64,000 nucleotides of DNA, from positions 62,001 to 126,000 of the forward strand of contig JAPFFF010000084.1 of NCBI GenBank assembly GCA_039105265.1, read 5' to 3'. The stretch comes from Tritrichomonas musculus (Eukaryota > Parabasalia > Tritrichomonadida > Tritrichomonadidae). How positions within the stretch are numbered: the stretch's first letter is position 1; every line of letters starts with the position of its first letter. Made by a program: the position numbers and the translations under genes. Positions 1 to 12,750 of this stretch are shown here, piece by piece. The notes below the pieces were generated by a model. The model saw nothing but the letters and a program-made list of their open reading frames with translations. It searched no databases and had not been told where the DNA came from.

Positions 1-73
1 TGTTTTAACACTCATTAGGCATAACATGCAAACAATATCAGACGCAACAGAAGAACAGAAACAAAAAATTTTT

Positions 74-328
74 ATCAGATGAACTTCGACCAGCAGGCAC
101 TTCCCCGCTCGACCAACCAACAACGCAAATCACACGCACAATCAATGCAACACATATTCGCTATACAAAGTCTCACACATTAGCAGACACGCCGGCCGAT
201 GCTGATATACAATCAACATCGGCCGGCGAGTGGCAAAGTAACTCAGGCAGAAAAATGTTTTAACACTCATTAGGCATAACATGCAAACAATATCAGACGC
301 AACAGAAGAACAGAAACAAAAAATTTTT
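74..328 (+). repeat. 255-bp unit of insert 1
   Basis: The unit is counted from ATCAGATGAAC to the next ATCAGATGAAC. It contains a C/A-rich stretch, a GC-rich inverted repeat at 190-228, and a purine-rich end with a run of A before the next unit. The length is 85 x 3, so a minus-strand open frame of about 72 to 78 codons recurs in every copy. I treat that frame as incidental. Confidence 0.93.
190..228. other. GC-rich inverted repeat (hairpin or cruciform), insert 1
   Basis: CGCCGGCCGATG is followed by its exact reverse complement CATCGGCCGGCG. With the inner TGAT/ATCA pairs the arms reach 17 bp with one C/A mismatch, closing a 5-base loop ATACA. It is the most GC-rich stretch in an otherwise AT-rich window. 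No T-run follows, so it does not look like an intrinsic terminator. Its role is unknown. A folded RNA, an extruded cruciform or a dyad binding site are all possible. Confidence 0.9.
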
Positions 329-568
329 ATCAGATGAACTTCGACCAAAGAAGCAAGCAAATCGCACGTACAAGCAATACATGTATACTTTTTTTTTTCA
401 TTTTTATCTTATCTTATCTTTTTGTATTTTTTTTTTTTTTTAAAGCCTTTTTATTTATTTTTTGTAATATATTTTTTATTTTACTAGTTTTGATACTATA
501 TTTTATATATTTTTCTTTTCTTTTTTTTTTAATTTAAGATATGTATTTGAAGAAGATTTTTTGCAAGC
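329..568 (+). repeat. T-rich tail of insert 1
   Basis: The tail begins like another 255-bp unit (ATCAGATGAACTTCGACC). A short diverged stretch follows (357-378 resembles 125-146 with about three mismatches), and then about 150 bases of nearly pure T with few other bases (389-537). It ends TTTAATTTAAG at about 538, then ATG at 541 and the first satellite ATG at 569. In trypanosomes a long pyrimidine tract followed by AG marks spliced-leader addition, so this could be such a site. That reading depends on the organism, which I infer. The 67-codon plus-strand frame here is a product of the T-rich composition (mostly Phe, Leu, Ile). Confidence 0.85.
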
Positions 569-691
569 ATGGAAACGAATACAGACGGGAACACGGAAGA
601 CCTTAAAGAATTTATTTTACAGATGGTTATACTTTACTTATATTTGAAGATGCAGGATTCGAAAGACAAACGTACAGAACGGAATACATGA
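569..691 (+). CDS. Possible 40-codon mini-ORF, first A unit after insert 1
   Basis: This is the first unit of the array. Its start reads ATGGAAACG where other A units read ATGAACACGGAAACG, a difference of two codons, so the frame is kept (METNTDGNTED...). The same shortened start recurs at 15820, 18510, 20080 and 24251, directly after each insert. The frame ends at TGA 689-691, which overlaps the next ATG. It lies about 30 bases after a T-rich tract and AG, so if any unit is translated as a first open frame it is this one. I recognise no family and give low confidence that it is a gene. Confidence 0.2.
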   Translation: METNTDGNTEDLKEFILQMVILYLYLKMQDSKDKRTERNT

Positions 692-816
692 ACACGGAAA
701 CGAATACAGACGGGAACACGGAAGACCTTAAAGAATTTATTTTACAGATGGTTATACTTTACTTATATTTGAAGATGCAGGATTCGAAAGACAAACGTAC
801 AGAACGGAATACATGA
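688..816 (+). CDS. Type A mini-ORF (representative of about 400)
   Basis: The frame has 42 codons. It starts MNTETNTDGNTED, has a hydrophobic middle around residues 17 to 28 (FILQMVILYLYL) and ends in a charged tail with DSKDKRTERNT. The stop TGA at 814-816 overlaps the ATG of the next unit (813-815) in ATGA, and this holds in every A unit. The 125-bp unit is not a multiple of three, so successive frames step through the three phases. Known protein repeats normally keep one phase, so this is either a chain of separate tiny frames or a chance feature fixed by homogenisation. I recognise no domain. Copy variants are both silent (ACA to ACG) and replacing (Asn2 to Ile, Gln to His, Thr to Ile), so coding selection is not evident. 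Confidence 0.2.
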   Translation: MNTETNTDGNTEDLKEFILQMVILYLYLKMQDSKDKRTERNT

Positions 817-1187
817 ACACGGAAACGAATACAGACGGGAACACGGAAGACCTTAAAGAATTTATTTTACAGATGGTTATACTTTACTTATATTTGAAGA
901 TGCAGGATTCGAAAGACAAACGTACAGAACGGAATACATGAACACGGAAACGAATACAGACGGGAACACGGAAGACCTTAAAGAATTTATTTTACAGATG
1001 GTTATACTTTACTTATATTTGAAGATGCAGGATTCGAAAGACAAACGTACAGAACGGAATACATGAACACGGAAACGAATACAGAAACGAACACGGAAGA
1101 CCTTAAAGAATTTATTTTACAGATGGTTATACTTTACTTATATTTGAAGATGCAGGATTCGAAAGACAAACGTACAGAACGGAATAC

Positions 1188-1247
1188 ATGAACACGGAAA
1201 CGAATACAGAAACGAACACAGAAGAATATCTCGATTTTATTATATAA
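1188..1247 (+). pseudogene. Type B1 mini-ORF, shortened to 19 codons
   Basis: B1 shares the B2 start (MNTETNTETNTEEYL) but reads CTCGATTTTATTATATAA where B2 reads CTCGAAATTATGTTATATAA. It is 2 bp shorter, so the frame shifts and ends at TAA 1245-1247. About 25 B1 copies share this change and differ little otherwise, so it arose once and then spread. A coding unit under selection would not be expected to spread a closed frame, which argues against a protein role, at least for B. Confidence 0.3.
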
Positions 1248-2796
1248 ACAGTTCTATTTTGATTTTAAATATTATTCAGTAATCAGAATTAAAGAAAGGA
1301 ATACATGAACACGGAAACGAATACAGACGGGAACACGGAAGACCTTAAAGAATTTATTTTACAGATGGTTATACTTTACTTATATTTGAAGATGCAGGAT
1401 TCGAAAGACAAACGTACAGAACGGAATACATGAACACGGAAACGAATACAGACGGGAACACGGAAGACCTTAAAGAATTTATTTTACAGATGGTTATACT
1501 TTACTTATATTTGAAGATGCAGGATTCGAAAGACAAACGTACAGAACGGAATACATGAACACGGAAACGAATACAGACGGGAACACGGAAGACCTTAAAG
1601 AATTTATTTTACAGATGGTTATACTTTACTTATATTTGAAGATGCAGGATTCGAAAGACAAACGTACAGAACGGAATACATGAACACGGAAACGAATACA
1701 GAAACGAACACGGAAGACCTTAAAGAATTTATTTTACAGATGGTTATACTTTACTTATATTTGAAGATGCAGGATTCGAAAGACAAACGTACAGAACGGA
1801 ATACATGAACACGGAAACGAATACAGACGGGAACACGGAAGACCTTAAAGAATTTATTTTACAGATGGTTATACTTTACTTATATTTGAAGATGCAGGAT
1901 TCGAAAGACAAACGTACAGAACGGAATACATGAACACGGAAACGAATACAGACGGGAACACGGAAGACCTTAAAGAATTTATTTTACAGATGGTTATACT
2001 TTACTTATATTTGAAGATGCAGGATTCGAAAGACAAACGTACAGAACGGAATACATGAACACGGAAACGAATACAGAAACGAACACAGAAGAATATCTCG
2101 ATTTTATTATATAAACAGTTCTATTTTGATTTTAAATATTATTCAGTAATCAGAATTAAAGAAAGGAATACATGAACACGGAAACGAATACAGACGGGAA
2201 CACGGAAGACCTTAAAGAATTTATTTTACAGATGGTTATACTTTACTTATATTTGAAGATGCAGGATTCGAAAGACAAACGTACAGAACGGAATACATGA
2301 ACACGGAAACGAATACAGACGGGAACACGGAAGACCTTAAAGAATTTATTTTACAGATGGTTATACTTTACTTATATTTGAAGATGCAGGATTCGAAAGA
2401 CAAACGTACAGAACGGAATACATGAACACGGAAACGAATACAGACGGGAACACGGAAGACCTTAAAGAATTTATTTTACAGATGGTTATACTTTACTTAT
2501 ATTTGAAGATGCAGGATTCGAAAGACAAACGTACAGAACGGAATACATGAACACGGAAACGAATACAGACGGGAACACGGAAGACCTTAAAGAATTTATT
2601 TTACAGATGGTTATACTTTACTTATATTTGAAGATGCAGGATTCGAAAGACAAACGTACAGAACGGAATACATGAACACGGAAACGAATACAGACGGGAA
2701 CACGGAAGACCTTAAAGAATTTATTTTACAGATGGTTATACTTTACTTATATTTGAAGATGCAGGATTCGAAAGACAAACGTACAGAACGGAATAC

Positions 2797-2919
2797 ATGA
2801 ACACGGAAACGAATACAGAAACGAACACAGAAGAATATCTCGAAATTATGTTATATAAACAGTTCTATTTTGATTTTAAATATTATTCAGTAATCAGAAT
2901 TAAAGAAAGGAATACATGA
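2797..2919 (+). CDS. Type B2 mini-ORF (representative of about 60)
   Basis: The frame has 40 codons. It starts MNTETNTETNTEEYL, has an aromatic middle (YKQFYFDFKYY) and ends RIKERNT before TGA. Its first 11 or so codons and its last ERNT match type A, while the middle is unlike A in both DNA and protein. The TGA overlaps the next ATG in ATGA exactly as in A, although the unit is six bases shorter (119 against 125), so the junction rule holds in both families. The product is unrecognised and translation unproven. Confidence 0.2.
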   Translation: MNTETNTETNTEEYLEIMLYKQFYFDFKYYSVIRIKERNT

Positions 2920-5900
2920 ACACGGAAACGAATACAGACGGGAACACGGAAGACCTTAAAGAATTTATTTTACAGATGGTTATACTTTACTTATATTTGA
3001 AGATGCAGGATTCGAAAGACAAACGTACAGAACGGAATACATGAACACGGAAACGAATACAGAAACGAACACAGAAGAATATCTCGAAATTATGTTATAT
3101 AAACAGTTCTATTTTGATTTTAAATATTATTCAGTAATCAGAATTAAAGAAAGGAATACATGAACACGGAAACGAATACAGACGGGAACACGGAAGACCT
3201 TAAAGAATTTATTTTACAGATGGTTATACTTTACTTATATTTGAAGATGCAGGATTCGAAAGACAAACGTACAGAACGGAATACATGAACACGGAAACGA
3301 ATACAGACGGGAACACGGAAGACCTTAAAGAATTTATTTTACAGATGGTTATACTTTACTTATATTTGAAGATGCAGGATTCGAAAGACAAACGTACAGA
3401 ACGGAATACATGAACACGGAAACGAATACAGACGGGAACACGGAAGACCTTAAAGAATTTATTTTACAGATGGTTATACTTTACTTATATTTGAAGATGC
3501 AGGATTCGAAAGACAAACGTACAGAACGGAATACATGAACACGGAAACGAATACAGACGGGAACACGGAAGACCTTAAAGAATTTATTTTACAGATGGTT
3601 ATACTTTACTTATATTTGAAGATGCAGGATTCGAAAGACAAACGTACAGAACGGAATACATGAACACGGAAACGAATACAGACGGGAACACGGAAGACCT
3701 TAAAGAATTTATTTTACAGATGGTTATACTTTACTTATATTTGAAGATGCAGGATTCGAAAGACAAACGTACAGAACGGAATACATGAACACGGAAACGA
3801 ATACAGACGGGAACACGGAAGACCTTAAAGAATTTATTTTACAGATGGTTATACTTTACTTATATTTGAAGATGCAGGATTCGAAAGACAAACGTACAGA
3901 ACGGAATACATGAACACGGAAACGAATACAGACGGGAACACGGAAGACCTTAAAGAATTTATTTTACAGATGGTTATACTTTACTTATATTTGAAGATGC
4001 AGGATTCGAAAGACAAACGTACAGAACGGAATACATGAACACGGAAACGAATACAGACGGGAACACGGAAGACCTTAAAGAATTTATTTTACAGATGGTT
4101 ATACTTTACTTATATTTGAAGATGCAGGATTCGAAAGACAAACGTACAGAACGGAATACATGAACACGGAAACGAATACAGACGGGAACACGGAAGACCT
4201 TAAAGAATTTATTTTACAGATGGTTATACTTTACTTATATTTGAAGATGCAGGATTCGAAAGACAAACGTACAGAACGGAATACATGAACACGGAAACGA
4301 ATACAGACGGGAACACGGAAGACCTTAAAGAATTTATTTTACAGATGGTTATACTTTACTTATATTTGAAGATGCAGGATTCGAAAGACAAACGTACAGA
4401 ACGGAATACATGAACACGGAAACGAATACAGACGGGAACACGGAAGACCTTAAAGAATTTATTTTACAGATGGTTATACTTTACTTATATTTGAAGATGC
4501 AGGATTCGAAAGACAAACGTACAGAACGGAATACATGAACACGGAAACGAATACAGACGGGAACACGGAAGACCTTAAAGAATTTATTTTACAGATGGTT
4601 ATACTTTACTTATATTTGAAGATGCAGGATTCGAAAGACAAACGTACAGAACGGAATACATGAACACGGAAACGAATACAGACGGGAACACGGAAGACCT
4701 TAAAGAATTTATTTTACAGATGGTTATACTTTACTTATATTTGAAGATGCAGGATTCGAAAGACAAACGTACAGAACGGAATACATGAACACGGAAACGA
4801 ATACAGACGGGAACACGGAAGACCTTAAAGAATTTATTTTACAGATGGTTATACTTTACTTATATTTGAAGATGCAGGATTCGAAAGACAAACGTACAGA
4901 ACGGAATACATGAACACGGAAACGAATACAGACGGGAACACGGAAGACCTTAAAGAATTTATTTTACAGATGGTTATACTTTACTTATATTTGAAGATGC
5001 AGGATTCGAAAGACAAACGTACAGAACGGAATACATGAACACGGAAACGAATACAGACGGGAACACAGAAGAATATCTCGATTTTATTATATAAACAGTT
5101 CTATTTTGATTTTAAATATTATTCAGTAATCAGAATTAAAGAAAGGAATACATGAACACGGAAACGAATACAGACGGGAACACGGAAGACCTTAAAGAAT
5201 TTATTTTACAGATGGTTATACTTTACTTATATTTGAAGATGCAGGATTCGAAAGACAAACGTACAGAACGGAATACATGAACACGGAAACGAATACAGAC
5301 GGGAACACGGAAGACCTTAAAGAATTTATTTTACAGATGGTTATACTTTACTTATATTTGAAGATGCAGGATTCGAAAGACAAACGTACAGAACGGAATA
5401 CATGAACACGGAAACGAATACAGACGGGAACACGGAAGACCTTAAAGAATTTATTTTACAGATGGTTATACTTTACTTATATTTGAAGATGCAGGATTCG
5501 AAAGACAAACGTACAGAACGGAATACATGAACACGGAAACGAATACAGACGGGAACACGGAAGACCTTAAAGAATTTATTTTACAGATGGTTATACTTTA
5601 CTTATATTTGAAGATGCAGGATTCGAAAGACAAACGTACAGAACGGAATACATGAACACGGAAACGAATACAGACGGGAACACGGAAGACCTTAAAGAAT
5701 TTATTTTACAGATGGTTATACTTTACTTATATTTGAAGATGCAGGATTCGAAAGACAAACGTACAGAACGGAATACATGAACACGGAAACGAATACAGAC
5801 GGGAACACGGAAGACCTTAAAGAATTTATTTTACAGATGGTTATACTTTACTTATATTTGAAGATGCAGGATTCGAAAGACAAACGTACAGAACGGAATA

Positions 5901-8000
5901 CATGAACACGGAAACGAATACAGAAACGAACACAGAAGAATATCTCGATTTTATTATATAAACAGTTCTATTTTGATTTTAAATATTATTCAGTAATCAG
6001 AATTAAAGAAAGGAATACATGAACACGGAAACGAATACAGACGGGAACACGGAAGACCTTAAAGAATTTATTTTACAGATGGTTATACTTTACTTATATT
6101 TGAAGATGCAGGATTCGAAAGACAAACGTACAGAACGGAATACATGAACACGGAAACGAATACAGACGGGAACACGGAAGACCTTAAAGAATTTATTTTA
6201 CAGATGGTTATACTTTACTTATATTTGAAGATGCAGGATTCGAAAGACAAACGTACAGAACGGAATACATGAACACGGAAACGAATACAGACGGGAACAC
6301 GGAAGACCTTAAAGAATTTATTTTACAGATGGTTATACTTTACTTATATTTGAAGATGCAGGATTCGAAAGACAAACGTACAGAACGGAATACATGAACA
6401 CGGAAACGAATACAGACGGGAACACGGAAGACCTTAAAGAATTTATTTTACAGATGGTTATACTTTACTTATATTTGAAGATGCAGGATTCGAAAGACAA
6501 ACGTACAGAACGGAATACATGAACACGGAAACGAATACAGAAACGAACACGGAAGACCTTAAAGAATTTATTTTACAGATGGTTATACTTTACTTATATT
6601 TGAAGATGCAGGATTCGAAAGACAAACGTACAGAACGGAATACATGAACACGGAAACGAATACAGACGGGAACACGGAAGACCTTAAAGAATTTATTTTA
6701 CAGATGGTTATACTTTACTTATATTTGAAGATGCAGGATTCGAAAGACAAACGTACAGAACGGAATACATGAACACGGAAACGAATACAGACGGGAACAC
6801 GGAAGACCTTAAAGAATTTATTTTACAGATGGTTATACTTTACTTATATTTGAAGATGCAGGATTCGAAAGACAAACGTACGGAACGGAATACATGAACA
6901 CGGAAACGAATACAGAAACGAACACAGAAGAATATCTCGAAATTATGTTATATAAACAGTTCTATTTTGATTTTAAATATTATTCAGTAATCAGAATTAA
7001 AGAAAGGAATACATGAACACGGAAACGAATACAGACGGGAACACGGAAGACCTTAAAGAATTTATTTTACAGATGGTTATACTTTACTTATATTTGAAGA
7101 TGCAGGATTCGAAAGACAAACGTACAGAACGGAATACATGAACATGGAAACGAATACAGAAACGAACACAGAAGAATATCTCGAAATTATGTTATATAAA
7201 CAGTTCTATTTTGATTTTAAATATTATTCAGTAATCAGAATTAAAGAAAGGAATACATGAACACGGAAACGAATACAGACGGGAACACGGAAGACCTTAA
7301 AGAATTTATTTTACAGATGGTTATACTTTACTTATATTTGAAGATGCAGGATTCGAAAGACAAACGTACAGAACGGAATACATGAACACGGAAACGAATA
7401 CAGACGGGAACACGGAAGACCTTAAAGAATTTATTTTACAGATGGTTATACTTTACTTATATTTGAAGATGCAGGATTCGAAAGACAAACGTACGGAACG
7501 GAATACATGAACACGGAAACGAATACAGACGGGAACACGGAAGACCTTAAAGAATTTATTTTACAGATGGTTATACTTTACTTATATTTGAAGATGCAGG
7601 ATTCGAAAGACAAACGTACAGAACGGAATACATGAACACGGAAACGAATACAGACGGGAACACGGAAGACCTTAAAGAATTTATTTTACAGATGGTTATA
7701 CTTTACTTATATTTGAAGATGCAGGATTCGAAAGACAAACGTACAGAACGGAATACATGAACACGGAAACGAATACAGACGGGAACACGGAAGACCTTAA
7801 AGAATTTATTTTACAGATGGTTATACTTTACTTATATTTGAAGATGCAGGATTCGAAAGACAAACGTACGGAACGGAATACATGATCACGGAAACGAATA
7901 CAGAAACGAACACAGAAGAATATCTCGAAATTATGTTATATAAACAGTTCTATTTTGATTTTAAATATTATTCAGTAATCAGAATTAAAGAAAGGAATAC

Positions 8001-11000
8001 ATGAACACGGAAACGAATACAGACGGGAACACGGAAGACCTTAAAGAATTTATTTTACAGATGGTTATACTTTACTTATATTTGAAGATGCAGGATTCGA
8101 AAGACAAACGTACAGAACGGAATACATGAACACGGAAACGAATACAGACGGGAACACGGAAGACCTTAAAGAATTTATTTTACAGATGGTTATACTTTAC
8201 TTATATTTGAAGATGCAGGATTCGAAAGACAAACGTACAGAACGGAATACATGAACACGGAAACGAATACAGACGGGAACACGGAAGACCTTAAAGAATT
8301 TATTTTACAGATGGTTATACTTTACTTATATTTGAAGATGCAGGATTCGAAAGACAAACGTACAGAACGGAATACATGATCACGGAAACGAATACAGACG
8401 GGAACACGGAAGACCTTAAAGAATTTATTTTACAGATGGTTATACTTTACTTATATTTGAAGATGCAGGATTCGAAAGACAAACGTACAGAACGGAATAC
8501 ATGAACACGGAAACGAATACAGACGGGAACACGGAAGACCTTAAAGAATTTATTTTACAGATGGTTATACTTTACTTATATTTGAAGATGCAGGATTCGA
8601 AAGACAAACGTACAGAACGGAATACATGAACACGGAAACGAATACAGACGGGAACACGGAAGACCTTAAAGAATTTATTTTACAGATGGTTATACTTTAC
8701 TTATATTTGAAGATGCAGGATTCGAAAGACAAACGTACGGAACGGAATACATGAACACGGAAACGAATACAGACGGGAACACGGAAGACCTTAAAGAATT
8801 TATTTTACAGATGGTTATACTTTACTTATATTTGAAGATGCAGGATTCGAAAGACAAACGTACAGAACGGAATACATGAACACGGAAACGAATACAGAAA
8901 CGAACACGGAAGACCTTAAAGAATTTATTTTACAGATGGTTATACTTTACTTATATTTGAAGATGCAGGATTCGAAAGACAAACGTACAGAACGGAATAC
9001 ATGAACACGGAAACGAATACAGACGGGAACACGGAAGACCTTAAAGAATTTATTTTACAGATGGTTATACTTTACTTATATTTGAAGATGCAGGATTCGA
9101 AAGACAAACGTACAGAACGGAATACATGATCACGGAAACGAATACAGACGGGAACACGGAAGACCTTAAAGAATTTATTTTACAGATGGTTATACTTTAC
9201 TTATATTTGAAGATGCAGGATTCGAAAGACAAACGTACAGAACGGAATACATGATCACGGAAACGAATACAGACGGGAACACGGAAGACCTTAAAGAATT
9301 TATTTTACAGATGGTTATACTTTACTTATATTTGAAGATGCAGGATTCGAAAGACAAACGTACAGAACGGAATACATGAACACGGAAACGAATACAGACG
9401 GGAACACGGAAGACCTTAAAGAATTTATTTTACAGATGGTTATACTTTACTTATATTTGAAGATGCAGGATTCGAAAGACAAACGTACAGAACGGAATAC
9501 ATGAACACGGAAACGAATACAGACGGGAACACGGAAGACCTTAAAGAATTTATTTTACAGATGGTTATACTTTACTTATATTTGAAGATGCAGGATTCGA
9601 AAGACAAACGTACAGAACGGAATACATGAACACGGAAACGAATACAGACGGGAACACGGAAGACCTTAAAGAATTTATTTTACAGATGGTTATACTTTAC
9701 TTATATTTGAAGATGCAGGATTCGAAAGACAAACGTACAGAACGGAATACATGATCACGGAAACGAATACAGACGGGAACACGGAAGACCTTAAAGAATT
9801 TATTTTACAGATGGTTATACTTTACTTATATTTGAAGATGCAGGATTCGAAAGACAAACGTACAGAACGGAATACATGAACACGGAAACGAATACAGACG
9901 GGAACACGGAAGACCTTAAAGAATTTATTTTACAGATGGTTATACTTTACTTATATTTGAAGATGCAGGATTCGAAAGACAAACGTACAGAACGGAATAC
10001 ATGAACACGGAAACGAATACAGACGGGAACACGGAAGACCTTAAAGAATTTATTTTACAGATGGTTATACTTTACTTATATTTGAAGATGCAGGATTCGA
10101 AAGACAAACGTACAGAACGGAATACATGAACACGGAAACGAATACAGACGGGAACACGGAAGACCTTAAAGAATTTATTTTACAGATGGTTATACTTTAC
10201 TTATATTTGAAGATGCAGGATTCGAAAGACAAACGTACAGAACGGAATACATGAACACGGAAACGAATACAGACGGGAACACGGAAGACCTTAAAGAATT
10301 TATTTTACAGATGGTTATACTTTACTTATATTTGAAGATGCAGGATTCGAAAGACAAACGTACAGAACGGAATACATGATCACGGAAACGAATACAGACG
10401 GGAACACGGAAGACCTTAAAGAATTTATTTTACAGATGGTTATACTTTACTTATATTTGAAGATGCAGGATTCGAAAGACAAACGTACAGAACGGAATAC
10501 ATGAACACGGAAACGAATACAGACGGGAACACGGAAGACCTTAAAGAATTTATTTTACAGATGGTTATACTTTACTTATATTTGAAGATGCAGGATTCGA
10601 AAGACAAACGTACAGAACGGAATACATGAACACGGAAACGAATACAGACGGGAACACGGAAGACCTTAAAGAATTTATTTTACAGATGGTTATACTTTAC
10701 TTATATTTGAAGATGCAGGATTCGAAAGACAAACGTACAGAACGGAATACATGAACACGGAAACGAATACAGACGGGAACACGGAAGACCTTAAAGAATT
10801 TATTTTACAGATGGTTATACTTTACTTATATTTGAAGATGCAGGATTCGAAAGACAAACGTACAGAACGGAATACATGAACACGGAAACGAATACAGACG
10901 GGAACACGGAAGACCTTAAAGAATTTATTTTACAGATGGTTATACTTTACTTATATTTGAAGATGCAGGATTCGAAAGACAAACGTACAGAACGGAATAC

Positions 11001-12750
11001 ATGATCACGGAAACGAATACAGACGGGAACACGGAAGACCTTAAAGAATTTATTTTACAGATGGTTATACTTTACTTATATTTGAAGATGCAGGATTCGA
11101 AAGACAAACGTACAGAACGGAATACATGATCACGGAAACGAATACAGACGGGAACACGGAAGACCTTAAAGAATTTATTTTACAGATGGTTATACTTTAC
11201 TTATATTTGAAGATGCAGGATTCGAAAGACAAACGTACAGAACGGAATACATGAACACGGAAACGAATACAGACGGGAACACGGAAGACCTTAAAGAATT
11301 TATTTTACAGATGGTTATACTTTACTTATATTTGAAGATGCAGGATTCGAAAGACAAACGTACAGAACGGAATACATGAACACGGAAACGAATACAGACG
11401 GGAACACGGAAGACCTTAAAGAATTTATTTTACAGATGGTTATACTTTACTTATATTTGAAGATGCAGGATTCGAAAGACAAACGTACAGAACGGAATAC
11501 ATGAACACGGAAACGAATACAGACGGGAACACGGAAGACCTTAAAGAATTTATTTTACAGATGGTTATACTTTACTTATATTTGAAGATGCAGGATTCGA
11601 AAGACAAACGTACAGAACGGAATACATGAACACGGAAACGAATACAGACGGGAACACGGAAGACCTTAAAGAATTTATTTTACAGATGGTTATACTTTAC
11701 TTATATTTGAAGATGCAGGATTCGAAAGACAAACGTACAGAACGGAATACATGAACACGGAAACGAATACAGACGGGAACACGGAAGACCTTAAAGAATT
11801 TATTTTACAGATGGTTATACTTTACTTATATTTGAAGATGCAGGATTCGAAAGACAAACGTACAGAACGGAATACATGAACACGGAAACGAATACAGACG
11901 GGAACACGGAAGACCTTAAAGAATTTATTTTACAGATGGTTATACTTTACTTATATTTGAAGATGCAGGATTCGAAAGACAAACGTACAGAACGGAATAC
12001 ATGAACACGGAAACGAATACAGACGGGAACACGGAAGACCTTAAAGAATTTATTTTACAGATGGTTATACTTTACTTATATTTGAAGATGCAGGATTCGA
12101 AAGACAAACGTACAGAACGGAATACATGAACACGGAAACGAATACAGACGGGAACACGGAAGACCTTAAAGAATTTATTTTACAGATGGTTATACTTTAC
12201 TTATATTTGAAGATGCAGGATTCGAAAGACAAACGTACAGAACGGAATACATGAACACGGAAACGAATACAGAAACGAACACGGAAGACCTTAAAGAATT
12301 TATTTTACAGATGGTTATACTTTACTTATATTTGAAGATGCAGGATTCGAAAGACAAACGTACAGAACGGAATACATGAACACGGAAACGAATACAGACG
12401 GGAACACGGAAGACCTTAAAGAATTTATTTTACAGATGGTTATACTTTACTTATATTTGAAGATGCAGGATTCGAAAGACAAACGTACAGAACGGAATAC
12501 ATGATCACGGAAACGAATACAGACGGGAACACGGAAGACCTTAAAGAATTTATTTTACAGATGGTTATACTTTACTTATATTTGAAGATGCAGGATTCGA
12601 AAGACAAACGTACAGAACGGAATACATGAACACGGAAACGAATACAGACGGGAACACGGAAGACCTTAAAGAATTTATTTTACAGATGGTTATACTTTAC
12701 TTATATTTGAAGATGCAGGATTCGAAAGACAAACGTACAGAACGGAATAC
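8001..12750 (+). repeat. Longest pure A run (38 units)
   Basis: Thirty-eight consecutive 125-bp A units lie between the B2 at 7882 and the B1 at 12751. Variation seen is mainly the second codon (AAC or ATC), two A units with the B-type block at 8876 and 12251, and one silent ACG marker at the end of the unit before 8751. Elsewhere A runs seldom exceed 15. Confidence 0.93.

Larger units (their letters stand above)
1..568 (+). repeat. Insert 1: 255-bp repeat block with T-rich tail (left end outside window)
   Basis: This block is unrelated in sequence to the satellite that follows. It holds the last 73 bases of one 255-bp unit (1-73), one complete unit (74-328) and a 240-base tail (329-568) in which the unit sequence gives way to a T-rich tract. 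The period is seen from TGTTTTAACACTC at 1 and again at 256. The block ends just before the first satellite ATG at 569. Four more copies lie at 14815, 17761, 19588 and 23759 in the same orientation. I recognise no gene in it. The open frames on both strands are short and follow repeat identity or the T-rich composition. Confidence 0.93.

Noticed and set aside
190-228. Intrinsic transcription terminator
   Set aside because: The dyad is GC-rich, but it is followed by AGTGGCAAAG with no T-run, and the setting looks eukaryotic.
334-537. Plus-strand open frame of 66 to 67 codons in the T-rich tail (also at 15585, 19848 and 24019)
   Set aside because: Most residues are Phe, Leu and Ile from T-runs, and frame and length change with T-run slippage. 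It is absent as a comparable frame in insert 3. I treat it as a composition artefact, not a membrane protein.
688-727. CENP-B box-like core (CGGG with an A three bases before it, in ATACAGACGGGAA)
   Set aside because: The required TTCG at the 5' side is absent (the bases there are ACGA), and CENP-B is not expected in trypanosomes.
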